From: Mycobacterium sp. HUMS_12744610
GTDB taxonomy: Bacteria; Actinomycetota; Actinomycetes; Mycobacteriales; Mycobacteriaceae
DNA length: 64,000 nucleotides
Direction of reading: 5' to 3'
Assembly (NCBI RefSeq): GCF_041206865.1
Contig: NZ_JBGEDP010000001.1
Coordinates: 3,348,001 to 3,412,000, forward strand
The number at the start of each line of letters is the position of its first letter. The stretch's first letter is position 1. Below the pieces are notes generated by a model. It had not been told where the DNA came from. It did no database searches and was given only the letters and a program-made list of their open reading frames with translations. Positions 7,269 to 16,736 of the stretch are shown here, one piece after another. The position numbers and the translations under genes were made by a program.

Positions 7269-9662
7269 CTAGCCGGCCGCCGAATCGGCACGAGGAGCCG
7301 GGCCGGGTCGTCGACTCGCGTCGGGCGGAGTTGGCTCGTCCTCGACCAGGGTGAAGTAGTTTTCCTCCTCCTGGACGAAGTGCAGCCGCAGCAGGGCATA
7401 CAGGCCGTACAGGCAGGCCAGGAGGTCGTCGACCTGGTCGGGCTGGATCGCTCCGGCCGATTGCGCCAGCGCCACATGCGTGCCGATGCGGTCGGCGAGG
7501 CGCTGGATCTCGGCGTGGGTGCGGCTCATGGTCGCGGTGGCCTCGTCGCTGCCGAGCGGCCGCGCCAACGCGGGGTACAGCAGGGTCTCCTCCGCGCGTT
7601 CGTGCGGCAGGATCCGCTCGGTGAGCAAGCCGTGCACTGTCCTCAGTGATTCCAGCGCCGCGGCGTCGGGGCCGTGGGCCAGGCGGTCGGCGCTGTCGCG
7701 CAGCAGGCCGATGGTGTCGCGCAGTTCGTCGTGTTCGGCCGCGAAACGCCGCAGCATCTGCTCGGTGCCGGTGGGCAACTCCAGTTCGGTGCGCGGATTG
7801 CCGCGCAGCGCACGCAGCGCGTTGAGGATCACCGCGACATCGATACCCTCCTGCAGCAGCGCACCCGGGGCCGGCGGCAGCCAGCCCAGCGCGGCGATCA
7901 CCATCGCCAGCAGCGACAGGCTCATCCCCACCACGGCGCTCTGCACGGCGATGCGCCGGGACCAGCGCGCGATGTCGATCGCGTCGGCGAGCCGGTCGAC
8001 GCGATCGGCGGTCAGCACGATGTCGGCGGCCTCCGAGGACGCGGTGGCCCCGCGGGCACCCATCGCCACACCGACCGTCGCCGCCGCCAACGCCGGCGCG
8101 TCGTTGACACCATCGCCCACCATCACGGTGACCGCCCGTTCTCGTTCGGTACGCACCGCCGCGACCTTGTCGGCGGGGGTTTGTTCGGCGTAGACGTCGT
8201 CGAGGCCCAGCACCGTGGCGACCTCGCGTGCCGGTTCGACACGGTCACCGGTGAGCATCACAAGCCGATTGAAGCCGGCCGCGCGCAACCGGCGCATCGT
8301 GTGGGGCGCGTTCCGGCGCAACGGATCCCGCAACAGCACCGCGCCGGCCGGTTCACCGTCGAGGCACATCCAGGCGATGGCAGCGCCGTCGAGGCGCGCC
8401 CGGTTGACCGCTCCCCGCGCCCACGCGCCGCTCACGGAACGGGGGGGCAGTTTGCCGACGGTCACCCGGCGCTCGCCGATGGTGGCGGTGACACCGCGGC
8501 CCGGCTCCTCGAGTACGTCGGCGGGCAAGGACAGCTCGAGGCCGCGTGCGAGGGCTTCGGTCACGATGGCCTCGGCGAGCACGTGCGGGGAGAGCTGATC
8601 CACCGAGGCCGACAGCCGCAAAACCTCGGTCGCGTCACCGCCGGGCGGGGCGATCACATCGACGACCACCGGTCGGCCCATCGTCAGCGTGCCGGTCTTG
8701 TCCATCATCAAAGTGGTTGCACTGCCGAGATTTTCCAGAGCGCCACCGCCGCGGACGATCACCCCGGCCCGGGATGCGCGCGACAGGCCGGAGACGATGG
8801 CCACCGGCGCCGCCAGCAGCAGCGGGCAAGGGGTCGCCACCACCAGCACGGCCACCGCCCGCACCGCCGACCCGCTGGCCAGCCACGCACCACCGGACAA
8901 CAGCAGCGCCAGCGGCAGGAACCACGCCGCGTAGCGGTCGGCCAACCGCACGATCGGAGCGTTTTCCGCACCCGCCTGCTGGGCCAGCCGCACGATGCCG
9001 GCGTAGGTGCTGTCTTCGGCCGTCGCGGTGGCCCGCAACTCGAACGCGCTACCCGCGTTGACGACCCCGCTGCGCACGGGTTCACCGACGCCGCGCTCGA
9101 CCTGCAGCGGCTCACCGGTCAGCACCGACTCGTCCAACACCGCGACCACGTCGACCACGCGGCCGTCCACCGGCACCACCTCACCGGGGCCGACTTCCAG
9201 CAAGTCGTCGACGACCACGTCGGCCAGTGGGATCACGCTGACCTGCGTGCCGTCGCGCCGCCGCGCGAAGCGTGGCGCCCGCTCCAGCAGGGCCCGCAGA
9301 TCGTGGGAGGCGCGACGCGCGGCCGCCGCGTCCAGCGCACGCCCACCGGCCAGCATCACCGCGACCAACGCCCCGGCCAGGTATTCGTGCACCAGCAGGG
9401 TGCCCACCAGGGACAGCACGGCGATGACGTCCACGCCGAGCCGGCGCCGGCACAACGCCGCCGCCACCCATACCGAGGCGGGTAGCACCGCCAGCACGGT
9501 CCCAGCGCGCCAGCAACTGTCGGCGAGTTCGCGACTGCCGGTGAGCCACGCGATCCCGCCGGCGGCCAGCGCGCCGACCGTGAGCACCACCAGGACCGGC
9601 TCGATCAGCGGACGCAGCCGCGTGATCCCCCGCACGATCCCAGGTCCCGTACCGCCCGTCAC
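7269..9662 (-). CDS. P1B-5-type metal ATPase with C-terminal hemerythrin domain
   Basis: Membrane pump, 797 aa, from GTG at 9662 with GGGAGG 7 nt upstream. It has no N-terminal heavy-metal domain. Core P-type signatures: TGE at 182-184, DKTGTLT at 321 (Asp phosphorylated), GDGVNDAP at 516. The metal-path motif is TPCP at 277-280, not CPC or SPC, and QEGID occurs at 604-608; this TPC plus QExxD pair is the signature given for the P1B-5 subgroup. Residues about 635-775 form a hemerythrin-like domain with His/Glu ligands at H644, H677, H687 (PHERAEE), H715 and H761 (HFVQEEE). Characterised P1B-5 pumps with this domain are linked to nickel and iron export. Same strand as the desaturase 140 bp upstream. 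Substrate here is inferred. Confidence 0.88.
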   Translation of the reverse strand: MTGGTGPGIVRGITRLRPLIEPVLVVLTVGALAAGGIAWLTGSRELADSCWRAGTVLAVLPASVWVAAALCRRRLGVDVIAVLSLVGTLLVHEYLAGALVAVMLAGGRALDAAAARRASHDLRALLERAPRFARRRDGTQVSVIPLADVVVDDLLEVGPGEVVPVDGRVVDVVAVLDESVLTGEPLQVERGVGEPVRSGVVNAGSAFELRATATAEDSTYAGIVRLAQQAGAENAPIVRLADRYAAWFLPLALLLSGGAWLASGSAVRAVAVLVVATPCPLLLAAPVAIVSGLSRASRAGVIVRGGGALENLGSATTLMMDKTGTLTMGRPVVVDVIAPPGGDATEVLRLSASVDQLSPHVLAEAIVTEALARGLELSLPADVLEEPGRGVTATIGERRVTVGKLPPRSVSGAWARGAVNRARLDGAAIAWMCLDGEPAGAVLLRDPLRRNAPHTMRRLRAAGFNRLVMLTGDRVEPAREVATVLGLDDVYAEQTPADKVAAVRTERERAVTVMVGDGVNDAPALAAATVGVAMGARGATASSEAADIVLTADRVDRLADAIDIARWSRRIAVQSAVVGMSLSLLAMVIAALGWLPPAPGALLQEGIDVAVILNALRALRGNPRTELELPTGTEQMLRRFAAEHDELRDTIGLLRDSADRLAHGPDAAALESLRTVHGLLTERILPHERAEETLLYPALARPLGSDEATATMSRTHAEIQRLADRIGTHVALAQSAGAIQPDQVDDLLACLYGLYALLRLHFVQEEENYFTLVEDEPTPPDASRRPGPAPRADSAAG

Positions 9663-9802
9663 TGCTGATCCTCCCGGTCGCTTCCGGCCGTCTGGGCAGA
9701 GTTGACCAGTGGCGGCCGCCGCGTTCTAGGGTCGCAATACCCCACCATGGAGGCAGTTGGGCCCGGGTGTGGCCGAAAGTGGCGGGCAGGGGCCGAACGG
9801 CT

Positions 9803-11059
9803 TCAGCGGCGGGACTCCGGCTCCCCCCGGCGCCATTCGCGGACCGCCGCCAGCGCCGTCTTGAGCCCGCGGCGGCGCCCCGTCACCAGGCCGGTGTCGG
9901 CGCGACCGGGCTCGAGTTCAGCGAACATACGCTCGCTGCGAGTTTCCGGAGCGTCGTCGGCGGTGTCGCGCAAGTACTTGTCCGGCAGCGACAATTTGGC
10001 GATGGTGCGCCACGTTTTGCCGTACTGCATCAAAAACGAGCCCGTCGTGTAGGGCAGGTCGTACTTGTCGCACACCTCGCGCACCCGCACCGAGACCTCG
10101 TGCAGCCTGCTGCTGGGCAGATCGGGAAACAGGTGATGCTCGATCTGATGGCACAGGTTCCCGCTCATGAACCGCAGCACCGGACCCGCTTCGAAGTTGG
10201 CGCTTCCCAGCAGCTGACGCAGATACCACTCACCCTTGGATTCACCGGCCATGTCGGTCTTCGTGAATTTCTCTGCACCATCAGGGAAGTGGCCGCAGAA
10301 AATCACCGCGTTGGCCCAGACGTTGCGAATCACGTTGGCAACCAGGGTGGCCTTCAGCGTCGATTTGTAGGTCGCCGCCGGCGACAGCGAGGTGAGCGCA
10401 GGGAACGCGACGTAATCCTTGAACACCTGCCCGCCGGCCTTGATCGAGAACTCGCGCATCTGCTGAAGGGTGGCGTCGCGGTCCGGGCCGGCCTCCAGGA
10501 CCTTGGCCAGGTCGATGGTCTGCAATCCGATGCCCCACTCGAATCCCAGCGCCAGGAGGGCATTGAACAGCAGGTTGCCCGTGTTGACACGCTCCCAGGG
10601 CTGGTCACGTGTGACACGTAGGACGAAGTAGCCCACATCGTCGTCCATGCCCACGATGTTGGTGTACTTGTGGTGCTGGAAATTGTGGGCGGAGATCCAG
10701 TGCTTCGACGCGGCAGTCATGTCCCACTCCCACGTCGTGGAGTGGATCTCGGGATCGTTCATCCAGTTCCACTGGCCGTGCATGACGTTGTGGCCGATCT
10801 CCATGTTCTCGATGATCTTGGCCAGACCGAGCGTCACGGTACCCGCCCATCTCGCCGACCGTTTCGAGCTACCGGCCAGCAGGAGCCGGCCGACTACGTC
10901 GGCGGCGCGTTGTGCGGCGATGGTGCGGTGGATGTAGCGGGCGTCGCGCTCGCCGAGCGAGTCGATGACGTCAAACCGGATCGCGTCCAGCTCTGCGGCA
11001 AAATTCTCGATGTCGGCGACAGTTAAGTGGGCGAAGGCGGGAACGTCGGTAATCGCCAT
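9803..11059 (-). CDS. DesA3-like membrane acyl-CoA desaturase
   Basis: Integral-membrane di-iron fatty acyl desaturase, 418 aa, ATG at 11059 with GAGAGGA upstream. The three histidine boxes are visible: GHNVMHGQ (HxxxH), HNFQHHKYTN (HxxHH) and HQIEHHLFP. The overall layout resembles M. tuberculosis DesA3 (delta-9 stearoyl-CoA desaturase) and linoleoyl-CoA desaturases. DesA3 uses a separate oxidoreductase partner; no such gene is beside this one, so electrons must come from an enzyme elsewhere. It lies on the tRNA-Pro-flanked accessory segment and is likely a second or replacement copy rather than the core desA3. Confidence 0.85.
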   Translation of the reverse strand: MAITDVPAFAHLTVADIENFAAELDAIRFDVIDSLGERDARYIHRTIAAQRAADVVGRLLLAGSSKRSARWAGTVTLGLAKIIENMEIGHNVMHGQWNWMNDPEIHSTTWEWDMTAASKHWISAHNFQHHKYTNIVGMDDDVGYFVLRVTRDQPWERVNTGNLLFNALLALGFEWGIGLQTIDLAKVLEAGPDRDATLQQMREFSIKAGGQVFKDYVAFPALTSLSPAATYKSTLKATLVANVIRNVWANAVIFCGHFPDGAEKFTKTDMAGESKGEWYLRQLLGSANFEAGPVLRFMSGNLCHQIEHHLFPDLPSSRLHEVSVRVREVCDKYDLPYTTGSFLMQYGKTWRTIAKLSLPDKYLRDTADDAPETRSERMFAELEPGRADTGLVTGRRRGLKTALAAVREWRRGEPESRR

Positions 11060-11837
11060 GGTTTCCTCTCTGCGGACTGCTATGTCGAAATCTCGGCGTG
11101 CACAATCGTGGGGCGTCCACCGGTGTTTGGCAGCGCCTGATCGCCGGGATGAGCCGCTCCTCGAGCGCTCAACACGACTAAGGGTGCTGCGGCTCCTTCT
11201 CGGCGGCGGACGTAGGTGTTTTCACGCCTGCAGGTGGAGCCAGGATGGCCGAACGTGGCCGAGATTGATTGGCCCCCTGCAGGAAACGGTTCGAGATAGG
11301 ACGTGCGCACGAATCCCGCAGCCGTGTGACCACCGATGCGCCACCACCGTGGGTGCTTGTTTCAGCGCACCTTCTCCGGAATCGAAATCAGTGCGAGCAA
11401 GATCTGTTCCGCCAGTTCGCTCGCCGCCTTGTCTCCAAGCTTGGAATGGGACCTGATCGTGTCCCTGACCAGTTCGAGACGTTGGACGTAGGGCGAGCGG
11501 AATGCCGTTGGCGAAGCCATCAAATTTTCCATCCAGTGCAGGATGTCCGCTCACAACCGAGCGGACCGATGCCCCTGACGTTACCCGCTCACCGTCACTG
11601 CTGCGTGAGTACGGACTTGGGGCAGTCCGCCCGAGGCCACAACGGGCCCGGCGCGCGGCGGGCATCGGGGCGCCAGGACGCGGCGTTCGGGGCCACCTCG
11701 TCGCGGCCACGTCGCATCCAGTACGACGACGGCCTCTCGGGATCCATGGCCGGCGGCTACTCCCGCATACCCGGATACTTGATTGCCCGCCTGACCAATA
11801 AGCGGATCTCAGAGGCAAAAATACCCTCTGACCTGCG
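11060..11837. other. Mostly non-coding stretch between desaturase and tRNA-Pro
   Basis: I see no gene with confident similarity here apart from the small minus-strand frame at 11362-11532. Long frames through this region, including one of 227 codons that runs across the tRNA, have the composition of chance frames. The segment has a lower G+C than the core and probably represents remnants at an integration boundary. Confidence 0.5.
11362..11532 (-). CDS. Small hypothetical protein (56 aa)
   Basis: Open frame from ATG at 11532 to TGA at 11362-11364. The predicted product is helical and charged, with RLELVRDTIRSH and ASELAEQILLAL, and ends IPEKVR. The ASELAEQI stretch loosely recalls the first helix of GntR-type regulators, but there is no full helix-turn-helix. 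No good Shine-Dalgarno is present. It may be a degraded regulator or chance; kept because its composition looks more protein-like than the surrounding frames. Confidence 0.25.
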   Translation of the reverse strand: MENLMASPTAFRSPYVQRLELVRDTIRSHSKLGDKAASELAEQILLALISIPEKVR

Positions 11838-11911
11838 TCGGGCTGACAGGATTTGAACCTGCGACCACTTGACCCCCAGTCAAGTGCGCTACCAAACTGC
11901 GCCACAGCCCG
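11838..11911 (-). tRNA. tRNA-Pro (anticodon GGG)
   Basis: A complete cloverleaf reads on the minus strand: acceptor CGGGCTG pairing with CAGCCCG, D-arm GCGC...GCGC, anticodon stem CTTGA/TCAAG around loop CTGGGGG, and T-arm GCAGG-TTCAAAT-CCTGT. The anticodon is GGG, decoding CCC/CCU proline codons. The discriminator A is at 11838 and CCA is not encoded. The 3' end faces the accessory segment to the left, as is usual where integrases use the 3' half of a tRNA as attachment site. Confidence 0.97.
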
Positions 11912-11981
11912 GATGCCGCCAGCGTGCGCGGCAGCAGGTCGAAAGCCTACCTTAAGACACCCGCCGGCCCAGCAAGCGACC

Positions 11982-12725
11982 TCACTTCCGCTCGACCTGG
12001 CCGAACGAGACGTCGACCTCGGCCACGCAGGGCAGCAGCGTCCCGGCGAGTTCGGCTTCGCGGCCGTAGAATCGCTGCGCCGGAACCGGCACGCTCACGG
12101 CCACCCTGCTCTCAGTCACACCCTTGAGCATCGCGCCCACCGCACAGATGCCTTCGGTTTGCTTCCTGCGGTCGTAGGCGACACCCTCGGCCCGAACACG
12201 CTCAAGCTTCTTGCGCAAATCTGCGGGGCTGGTCACCGTGTTCGCGGTGAGCCGGGCCAGTCGGCTGGGCAGCGCCGGCGCCAATTGTTGGGGCGGCAGG
12301 CCGGCCAGCAGCGCTATGCCGTGGGCGCAGCAGTGCACGGGGAAGGAATCTCCCACCGCGCTGATCGCCCGCAAGCGCTGCGGCGAGACGACCTGGTCGA
12401 GGAATGTCGCTCGATCGCCGTCCAGAATCGACAGGTCCACGGTCTCCCCCAGCTCGCGAGACAACTCTTCCATGAACGGGTGCACCTCCATCACCACGCC
12501 GAGGCGCACGCTGGCGGCCATGCGCGCGATCTCGGGGCCGAGCCGATACCTGCCGCGGCCGCCGCGCGCGACCACCAGGCCTTTGTCGTCGAGCGCGTTG
12601 AGGATCCCGCTGACCGTGGAGCGCGCCCTTGCCAGCCGCTCGCCGATCTCGGCCTGGGTGAGCCCAGCCGGGTGCGCCTGCAGCAGTCGCAGCATCGCGG
12701 CCTCGCGCGATGACCTGGATGCCAC
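11982..12725 (-). CDS. IclR-family transcriptional regulator
   Basis: 247 aa, equivalent in position to Rv1719. Residues 1-60 form the winged helix (LTQAEIGERLARARSTVSGILNALDDKGLV), and the rest is the IclR effector-binding domain with the conserved HCCAHGIALLAGL segment and the ICAVGAML patch near the end. IclR proteins usually bind small aromatic or organic acids. Its usual target genes in M. tuberculosis are the metabolic genes next to it (equivalents of Rv1714-Rv1718), most of which are missing here, leaving only a cyclase fragment 27 bp upstream. Its remaining regulon is therefore unclear. Confidence 0.92.
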   Translation of the reverse strand: MASRSSREAAMLRLLQAHPAGLTQAEIGERLARARSTVSGILNALDDKGLVVARGGRGRYRLGPEIARMAASVRLGVVMEVHPFMEELSRELGETVDLSILDGDRATFLDQVVSPQRLRAISAVGDSFPVHCCAHGIALLAGLPPQQLAPALPSRLARLTANTVTSPADLRKKLERVRAEGVAYDRRKQTEGICAVGAMLKGVTESRVAVSVPVPAQRFYGREAELAGTLLPCVAEVDVSFGQVERK

Positions 12726-12752
12726 CGCCGCGCGCTTCCTGCCCTTCGGCCG

Positions 12753-13125
12753 TCACGCCGACCGGCCCGTCTCGATGCGGTAGGCGCCGCCCGGATCCAC
12801 GACCGCCACCAGCCGCACGATGCAGCCGTCGCCCCCGACCCAGGGCCACGGGAAGGCAGCGAAAGCGACGCGCTTGCCGGTGACCTTGTCCAGGTCACCG
12901 CCGACGTTCTCGAATCCGTAGATGCCCTTGGACAGGATCGCCCGGTGGCAGAGTTCCCACTCCGGGAAGTCGTCGAGCACCTTGCAGCCGGTGTCCTCCT
13001 CGTATTCGCTCATCGCCCGGGGCAAGACGCCGCCGGTGTGCTCGGCGGTCCGTGCGGGCCGATCGACGTGGCCAGCGGGTGATCCAGCGCCTGGGTGTCG
13101 GTGCCGACCGCCTTGACGCCCCCGA
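12753..13125 (-). pseudogene. Cyclase-family (kynurenine formamidase-like) gene remnant
   Basis: The C-terminal 85 or so residues are in one frame (GGVLPRAMSEYEEDTG through FENVGGDLDKV and FPWPWVGGDGCIVR) and match the actinobacterial cyclase/formamidase family. The preceding motif VGTDTQALDHPL is in a different frame; a single missing base near 13044-13050 accounts for the shift. The N-terminal half, with the metal-binding HxGTHxD motif of the family, is absent: similarity ends near 13125, 75 bp from der. This is a broken remnant corresponding to Rv1716 and marks a deletion between der and the IclR gene. Confidence 0.75.
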
Positions 13126-13199
13126 GCGAAAGTCGAAGATAATTCCTGTGATGCAGCTTTCACTGGCCGCATCGTGGGATTAAGGCGGTCGGCGCACGC

Positions 13200-14600
13200 T
13201 CAGCGCCGCTTGGGTGCCCGCTTCTCGCGCACCCGCACGTTGATCCGGATCGGGGTGCCCTCGAACCCGAACGTCTCACGCAACCGCCGCTCCAGGAAAC
13301 GCCGGTAACCGGCCTCCAGGAACCCGGTGGTGAACAGCACGAACGTCGGCGGCCGGGCCGCGGCCTGGGTCGCGAACAGGATGCGCGGCTGCTTGCCGCC
13401 ACGCACCGGCGGCGGCGTGGCCGCCACCACCTCCTTCAGCCAGGAGTTCAGCGGGCCGGTCGGGATACGCGCGTCCCACGAGGCCAGCGCCGCCTCCATC
13501 GCGGGCACCAGCTTCTGTAGCGCGCGGCCCGTCTTAGCCGAGATGTTGACCCGCTGCGCCCATCGCAGCTGCACCAGCTCGCGGTCGATCTCCCGCTCCA
13601 ACAGCTCGCGGCGATCCTCGTCGACCAGATCCCACTTGTTGAACGCCAGCACCAGCGCCCGGCCCGCCTCCACCACCATCGACAGCACCCGCTGGTCCTG
13701 TTCGGTCAGCGGCGCCGAGGCGTCGATCAGCACGACCACCACCTCCGCGGCGTCGATGGCCGAATGGGTGCGCACCGAGGCATAGAACTCGTGCCCGCTA
13801 GCCTGCCCGACCTTGCGCCGCAGGCCCGCGGTATCGACGAACCGCCACACCCTGCCGCCCAGGTCGATCAGCGAATCCACCGGGTCGACCGTCGTCCCGG
13901 CGACATCGTGCACCACCGAACGCTGGTCCCCGGCCAGCTTGTTGAGCAACGAACTCTTGCCCACGTTGGGCTTGCCGACCAGCGCCACCCGCCGGGGCCC
14001 GCCGGGCGCCGGCGCCACCTCGGACAGCGTCGGCAGCACGGCCAGCACCTCGTCGAGCAGGTCGGCCACCCCGCGGCCGTGCATGGCGCTGACCGCGTGG
14101 GGCTCCCCGAGGCCCAGCGACCACAACGCCGCCGCGTCCGCCTCGTTCTTGTCGCTGTCGACCTTGTTGGCGGCCAGGAAGACCGGCTTGCCCGAGCGCA
14201 ACAGGATCCGGGCGGCGGCCTCGTCGGCGGCAGTCGCGCCGACGGTGGCGTCCACCACGAGGATCACCGCGTCGGCGGTGCGCATGGCCACCGACGCCTG
14301 CTCGGCCACCAGTTGCTGCAGGCCCTTGGCGTCGGGCTCCCAGCCCCCGGTGTCCTGCACCACGAAGCGCCGGCCGGTCCACAGCGCGTCGTAGGACACG
14401 CGGTCGCGGGTCACGCCGGGAACGTCCTGCACCACCGCCTCGCGGCGGCCCAGGATCCGGTTGACCAGCGTCGACTTGCCGACATTGGGCCGCCCCACCA
14501 CCGCCACGACGGGCGCCGGACCCGCCTCGGTACGCTCGTCTACATCGAAACCGACGGCGTCCCAATCGGTTTCGTCGCTCCATGTCCCGTCCTGGGTCAC
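13200..14600 (-). CDS. der: Ribosome-assembly GTPase Der (EngA)
   Basis: Tandem-domain GTPase needed for 50S subunit maturation, 466 aa. G-domain 1 starts at GRPNVGKST with DTGGW and NKVD motifs; G-domain 2 has [15 protein letters not shown] and NKWD; a KH-like domain ends in a basic tail KRAPKRR. The GTG at 14600 overlaps the cmk stop (GTGA). A 704-codon frame extending upstream to 15314 is antiparallel noise over cmk and was not used. It terminates 75 bp before the cyclase remnant. Confidence 0.96.
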   Translation of the reverse strand: MTQDGTWSDETDWDAVGFDVDERTEAGPAPVVAVVGRPNVGKSTLVNRILGRREAVVQDVPGVTRDRVSYDALWTGRRFVVQDTGGWEPDAKGLQQLVAEQASVAMRTADAVILVVDATVGATAADEAAARILLRSGKPVFLAANKVDSDKNEADAAALWSLGLGEPHAVSAMHGRGVADLLDEVLAVLPTLSEVAPAPGGPRRVALVGKPNVGKSSLLNKLAGDQRSVVHDVAGTTVDPVDSLIDLGGRVWRFVDTAGLRRKVGQASGHEFYASVRTHSAIDAAEVVVVLIDASAPLTEQDQRVLSMVVEAGRALVLAFNKWDLVDEDRRELLEREIDRELVQLRWAQRVNISAKTGRALQKLVPAMEAALASWDARIPTGPLNSWLKEVVAATPPPVRGGKQPRILFATQAAARPPTFVLFTTGFLEAGYRRFLERRLRETFGFEGTPIRINVRVREKRAPKRR

Positions 14601-15277
14601 CGCATCACCCCGCTTCGCTGCTCGACCAAGTCCAGGACGTGGGCGATCACCTGCGCCTCGGTCATGTCGCTGGTGTCGACGACCACCGCGTCGGGCGCCG
14701 CGCGCAGCGGCGAGACCGCCCGGGTCGAATCCAGGTGGTCGCGGCGCCGCACATCGGCAAGCACGCCCTCGTAATCCCCGCCCAGCCCCGAGGCGAGGTT
14801 CTGGTCGTTGCGCCGCCGGGCCCGCGTCTCGGCCGAGGCGGTCAAAAAGATCTTCACCGGAGCGTCGGGCAGCACCACCGTCCCAATGTCGCGGCCCTCG
14901 ACGACCACACTGCCCGGGCCGGCGGCCATTTCGCGCTGCAGCGCGACGAGCCGCGCGCGCACCGCGGGCACCGATGACACCGCCGACACCGCCCCGGTGA
15001 CCTCTTCGCCGCGGATATCGGCCGAAACATCCTCCCCGGCAAGCGAATAGCTGAGCCGGTCCGGGTCGTAGCCCACCGCCAAGTCCACAGTCGACGCGAG
15101 CGCGGCGACGGCCTCGGCGTCGGCCGGGTCCACCCCGGCCCGCAACACCGCCAGCGTCACGATCCGGTACATCGCGCCGGTGTCCAGGTACCGGGCCCCC
15201 AGGGCACGCGCCAAACCCCTTGACACCGAGGACTTCCCAGTGCCAGCGGGCCCGTCGATGGCCACTACGACGTTCAC
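14597..15277 (-). CDS. cmk: Cytidylate kinase
   Basis: Phosphorylates CMP/dCMP with ATP in pyrimidine nucleotide synthesis; 226 aa. The P-loop is GPAGTGKSS at residues 8-16, followed by LDTGAMYR (substrate binding) and [10 protein letters not shown]; the lid region is RARRRNDQN. The start is GTG at 15277, overlapping the rluB stop by 4 nt, and its own stop overlaps der by 4 nt, so the three are likely translationally coupled. Confidence 0.96.
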   Translation of the reverse strand: MNVVVAIDGPAGTGKSSVSRGLARALGARYLDTGAMYRIVTLAVLRAGVDPADAEAVAALASTVDLAVGYDPDRLSYSLAGEDVSADIRGEEVTGAVSAVSSVPAVRARLVALQREMAAGPGSVVVEGRDIGTVVLPDAPVKIFLTASAETRARRRNDQNLASGLGGDYEGVLADVRRRDHLDSTRAVSPLRAAPDAVVVDTSDMTEAQVIAHVLDLVEQRSGVMR

Positions 15278-16017
15278 AGGCCCACCGCTTGGTAGAGCTG
15301 CCCGACCTCGCCACGGCTCAACGACCGGATGCTGCCGGGCCGCTGCTCCCCCAGCGACACCGGCCCGAGCTCGATGCGCACCAGCGACTCCACCGGGAAG
15401 CCCGCCGCCGCCAGCAGCCGGCGCACGATCCGGTTGCGGCCCTCGTGCAACGTCAACCGCACCAGCGTCTTTCCGGGAATGGCGTCCACCACGGCGAAAT
15501 CATCGACCCGCGCGGAGCCGTCGTCCAGGTCGATGCCCGCGCGCAGCCTCTTGCCCAGCCCACGCGGCACCGAACCGGTCACGGTCGCCAGATACGTCTT
15601 GGGCACCTCGTGGGAGGGATGCATCAACCGGTGCGCCAGTTCACCATCGTTGGTCAGCAGGATCAGCCCCTCGGTGTCGGCGTCGAGACGCCCGACGTGA
15701 AACAGGTTCTTGGTGCCGCGCACCCTGCGTTCCACCAGATCGCCGATGCAGGGGCGCCCCCGATCGTCGGACATGGTCGAGTGCATGCCGCGGGGCTTGT
15801 TCAGCGCCAGGTAGACCATCGAGTCGTCGGCGACCACCCTGACCCCGTCGACGCGGATCACCGACGCGTCGGGATCCACGCGGGTGCCCAGCTCGGTCAC
15901 CACCTGCCCGTCCACCTCGACGCGACCCTCGAGGATCAACTTCTCGGCGGCGCGCCGCGACGCAATCCCAGCCTGGGACAACACCTTTTGCAGGCGCACT
16001 CCCTCGGTTTCGCCCAT
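15274..16017 (-). CDS. rluB: 23S rRNA pseudouridine synthase, RsuA/RluB family
   Basis: 247 aa. An S4 RNA-binding domain occupies residues 7-60 ([22 protein letters not shown]), and the catalytic domain contains the [17 protein letters not shown] motif with the essential Asp, plus [13 protein letters not shown] near the end. The family modifies a single uridine of 23S rRNA (helix 89-90 region in E. coli RluB) or 16S rRNA; the target here is inferred from family. ATG at 16017 overlaps the scpB stop by one base (TGATG). Confidence 0.93.
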   Translation of the reverse strand: MGETEGVRLQKVLSQAGIASRRAAEKLILEGRVEVDGQVVTELGTRVDPDASVIRVDGVRVVADDSMVYLALNKPRGMHSTMSDDRGRPCIGDLVERRVRGTKNLFHVGRLDADTEGLILLTNDGELAHRLMHPSHEVPKTYLATVTGSVPRGLGKRLRAGIDLDDGSARVDDFAVVDAIPGKTLVRLTLHEGRNRIVRRLLAAAGFPVESLVRIELGPVSLGEQRPGSIRSLSRGEVGQLYQAVGL

Positions 16018-16724
16018 CAGTCGTGGTCCACGTCGAACGACAGCGCCTGCTCGGCCGGAACGCCCCCGGCAAGTTTGACGAAACGCGGCTCACTGTCCAG
16101 GGATTCGCTGAGCTCCTCGATCGTGTCGACGTCGGGAAGCAGCGGTGCGATGTCGGGCAGGTCGGCCAACGACGTCAGGCCCAACCGCTCCAGGAACAGC
16201 GCGGTGGTCGCGAACATCGTCGCGCCGCTGTCCGCGTCGGTGCCCGCCTCGGTGATCAGGCCGCGCGCCAGCAGGGTGCGCATCACCGCGTCCACGTTGA
16301 CGCCGCGGACCGCGCTCACCCGTGCCCGGGTCACCGGCTGGCGGTAGGCCACCACGGCCAGCGTCTCCAGCGCGGCCCGGGTGAGCTTGGACCGCGAGCC
16401 GTCGAGCAGCAGCTTCTCGACGTACGGGGCGAACCTGGCCCGGGTGTACATCCGCCAACCCTCGTCGGTGTTGCGCAGGTCGATGCCGCTGTCGCGTTCG
16501 GTGAGTTCCGCCGACATCTGCTGCAGCCTGGTGGCAATCCGGTAGGCGGGCTGCTGGGTGGCCGCGGCCAGCGCTTCGACCGTGACCGGGCTGTCTACCA
16601 CCAGCAACAGCGCCTCGAGCACCGAGCCGAGTTCGTCGGCGTCCATGGGCGCCGCCTCGGCGATGTCGGGGATGCCCGCGTCGGGGTCGACGTCAGGATC
16701 GACGTCGAATGCGTCGTCAGTCAT
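16017..16724 (-). CDS. scpB: Segregation and condensation protein B
   Basis: 235 aa winged-helix kleisin partner of SMC. An acidic N-terminal tail of about 30 residues (DVDPDVDPDAG) precedes the core, which has LGSVLEALLLVVDSPV, the TLAVVAYRQPVTR motif and the RGLITEAG segment of the second winged helix. It works with ScpA and Smc in chromosome organisation. ATG at 16724 lies 12 bp after the scpA stop. Confidence 0.95.
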   Translation of the reverse strand: MTDDAFDVDPDVDPDAGIPDIAEAAPMDADELGSVLEALLLVVDSPVTVEALAAATQQPAYRIATRLQQMSAELTERDSGIDLRNTDEGWRMYTRARFAPYVEKLLLDGSRSKLTRAALETLAVVAYRQPVTRARVSAVRGVNVDAVMRTLLARGLITEAGTDADSGATMFATTALFLERLGLTSLADLPDIAPLLPDVDTIEELSESLDSEPRFVKLAGGVPAEQALSFDVDHD

Positions 16725-16736
16725 TGGCGGCGCTCC

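Noticed and set aside
7674..9485. 603-codon plus-strand frame
   Set aside because: Antisense to the P-type ATPase, with His/Gln/Arg-rich composition of a shadow frame.
11222..11905. 227-codon frame overlapping tRNA-Pro
   Set aside because: Its start is a translation of the tRNA itself and no homology is apparent.
13200..15314. 704-codon frame joining Der with an upstream extension
   Set aside because: The upstream part is an out-of-frame reading of cmk; Der has a normal start at 14600 overlapping the cmk stop.
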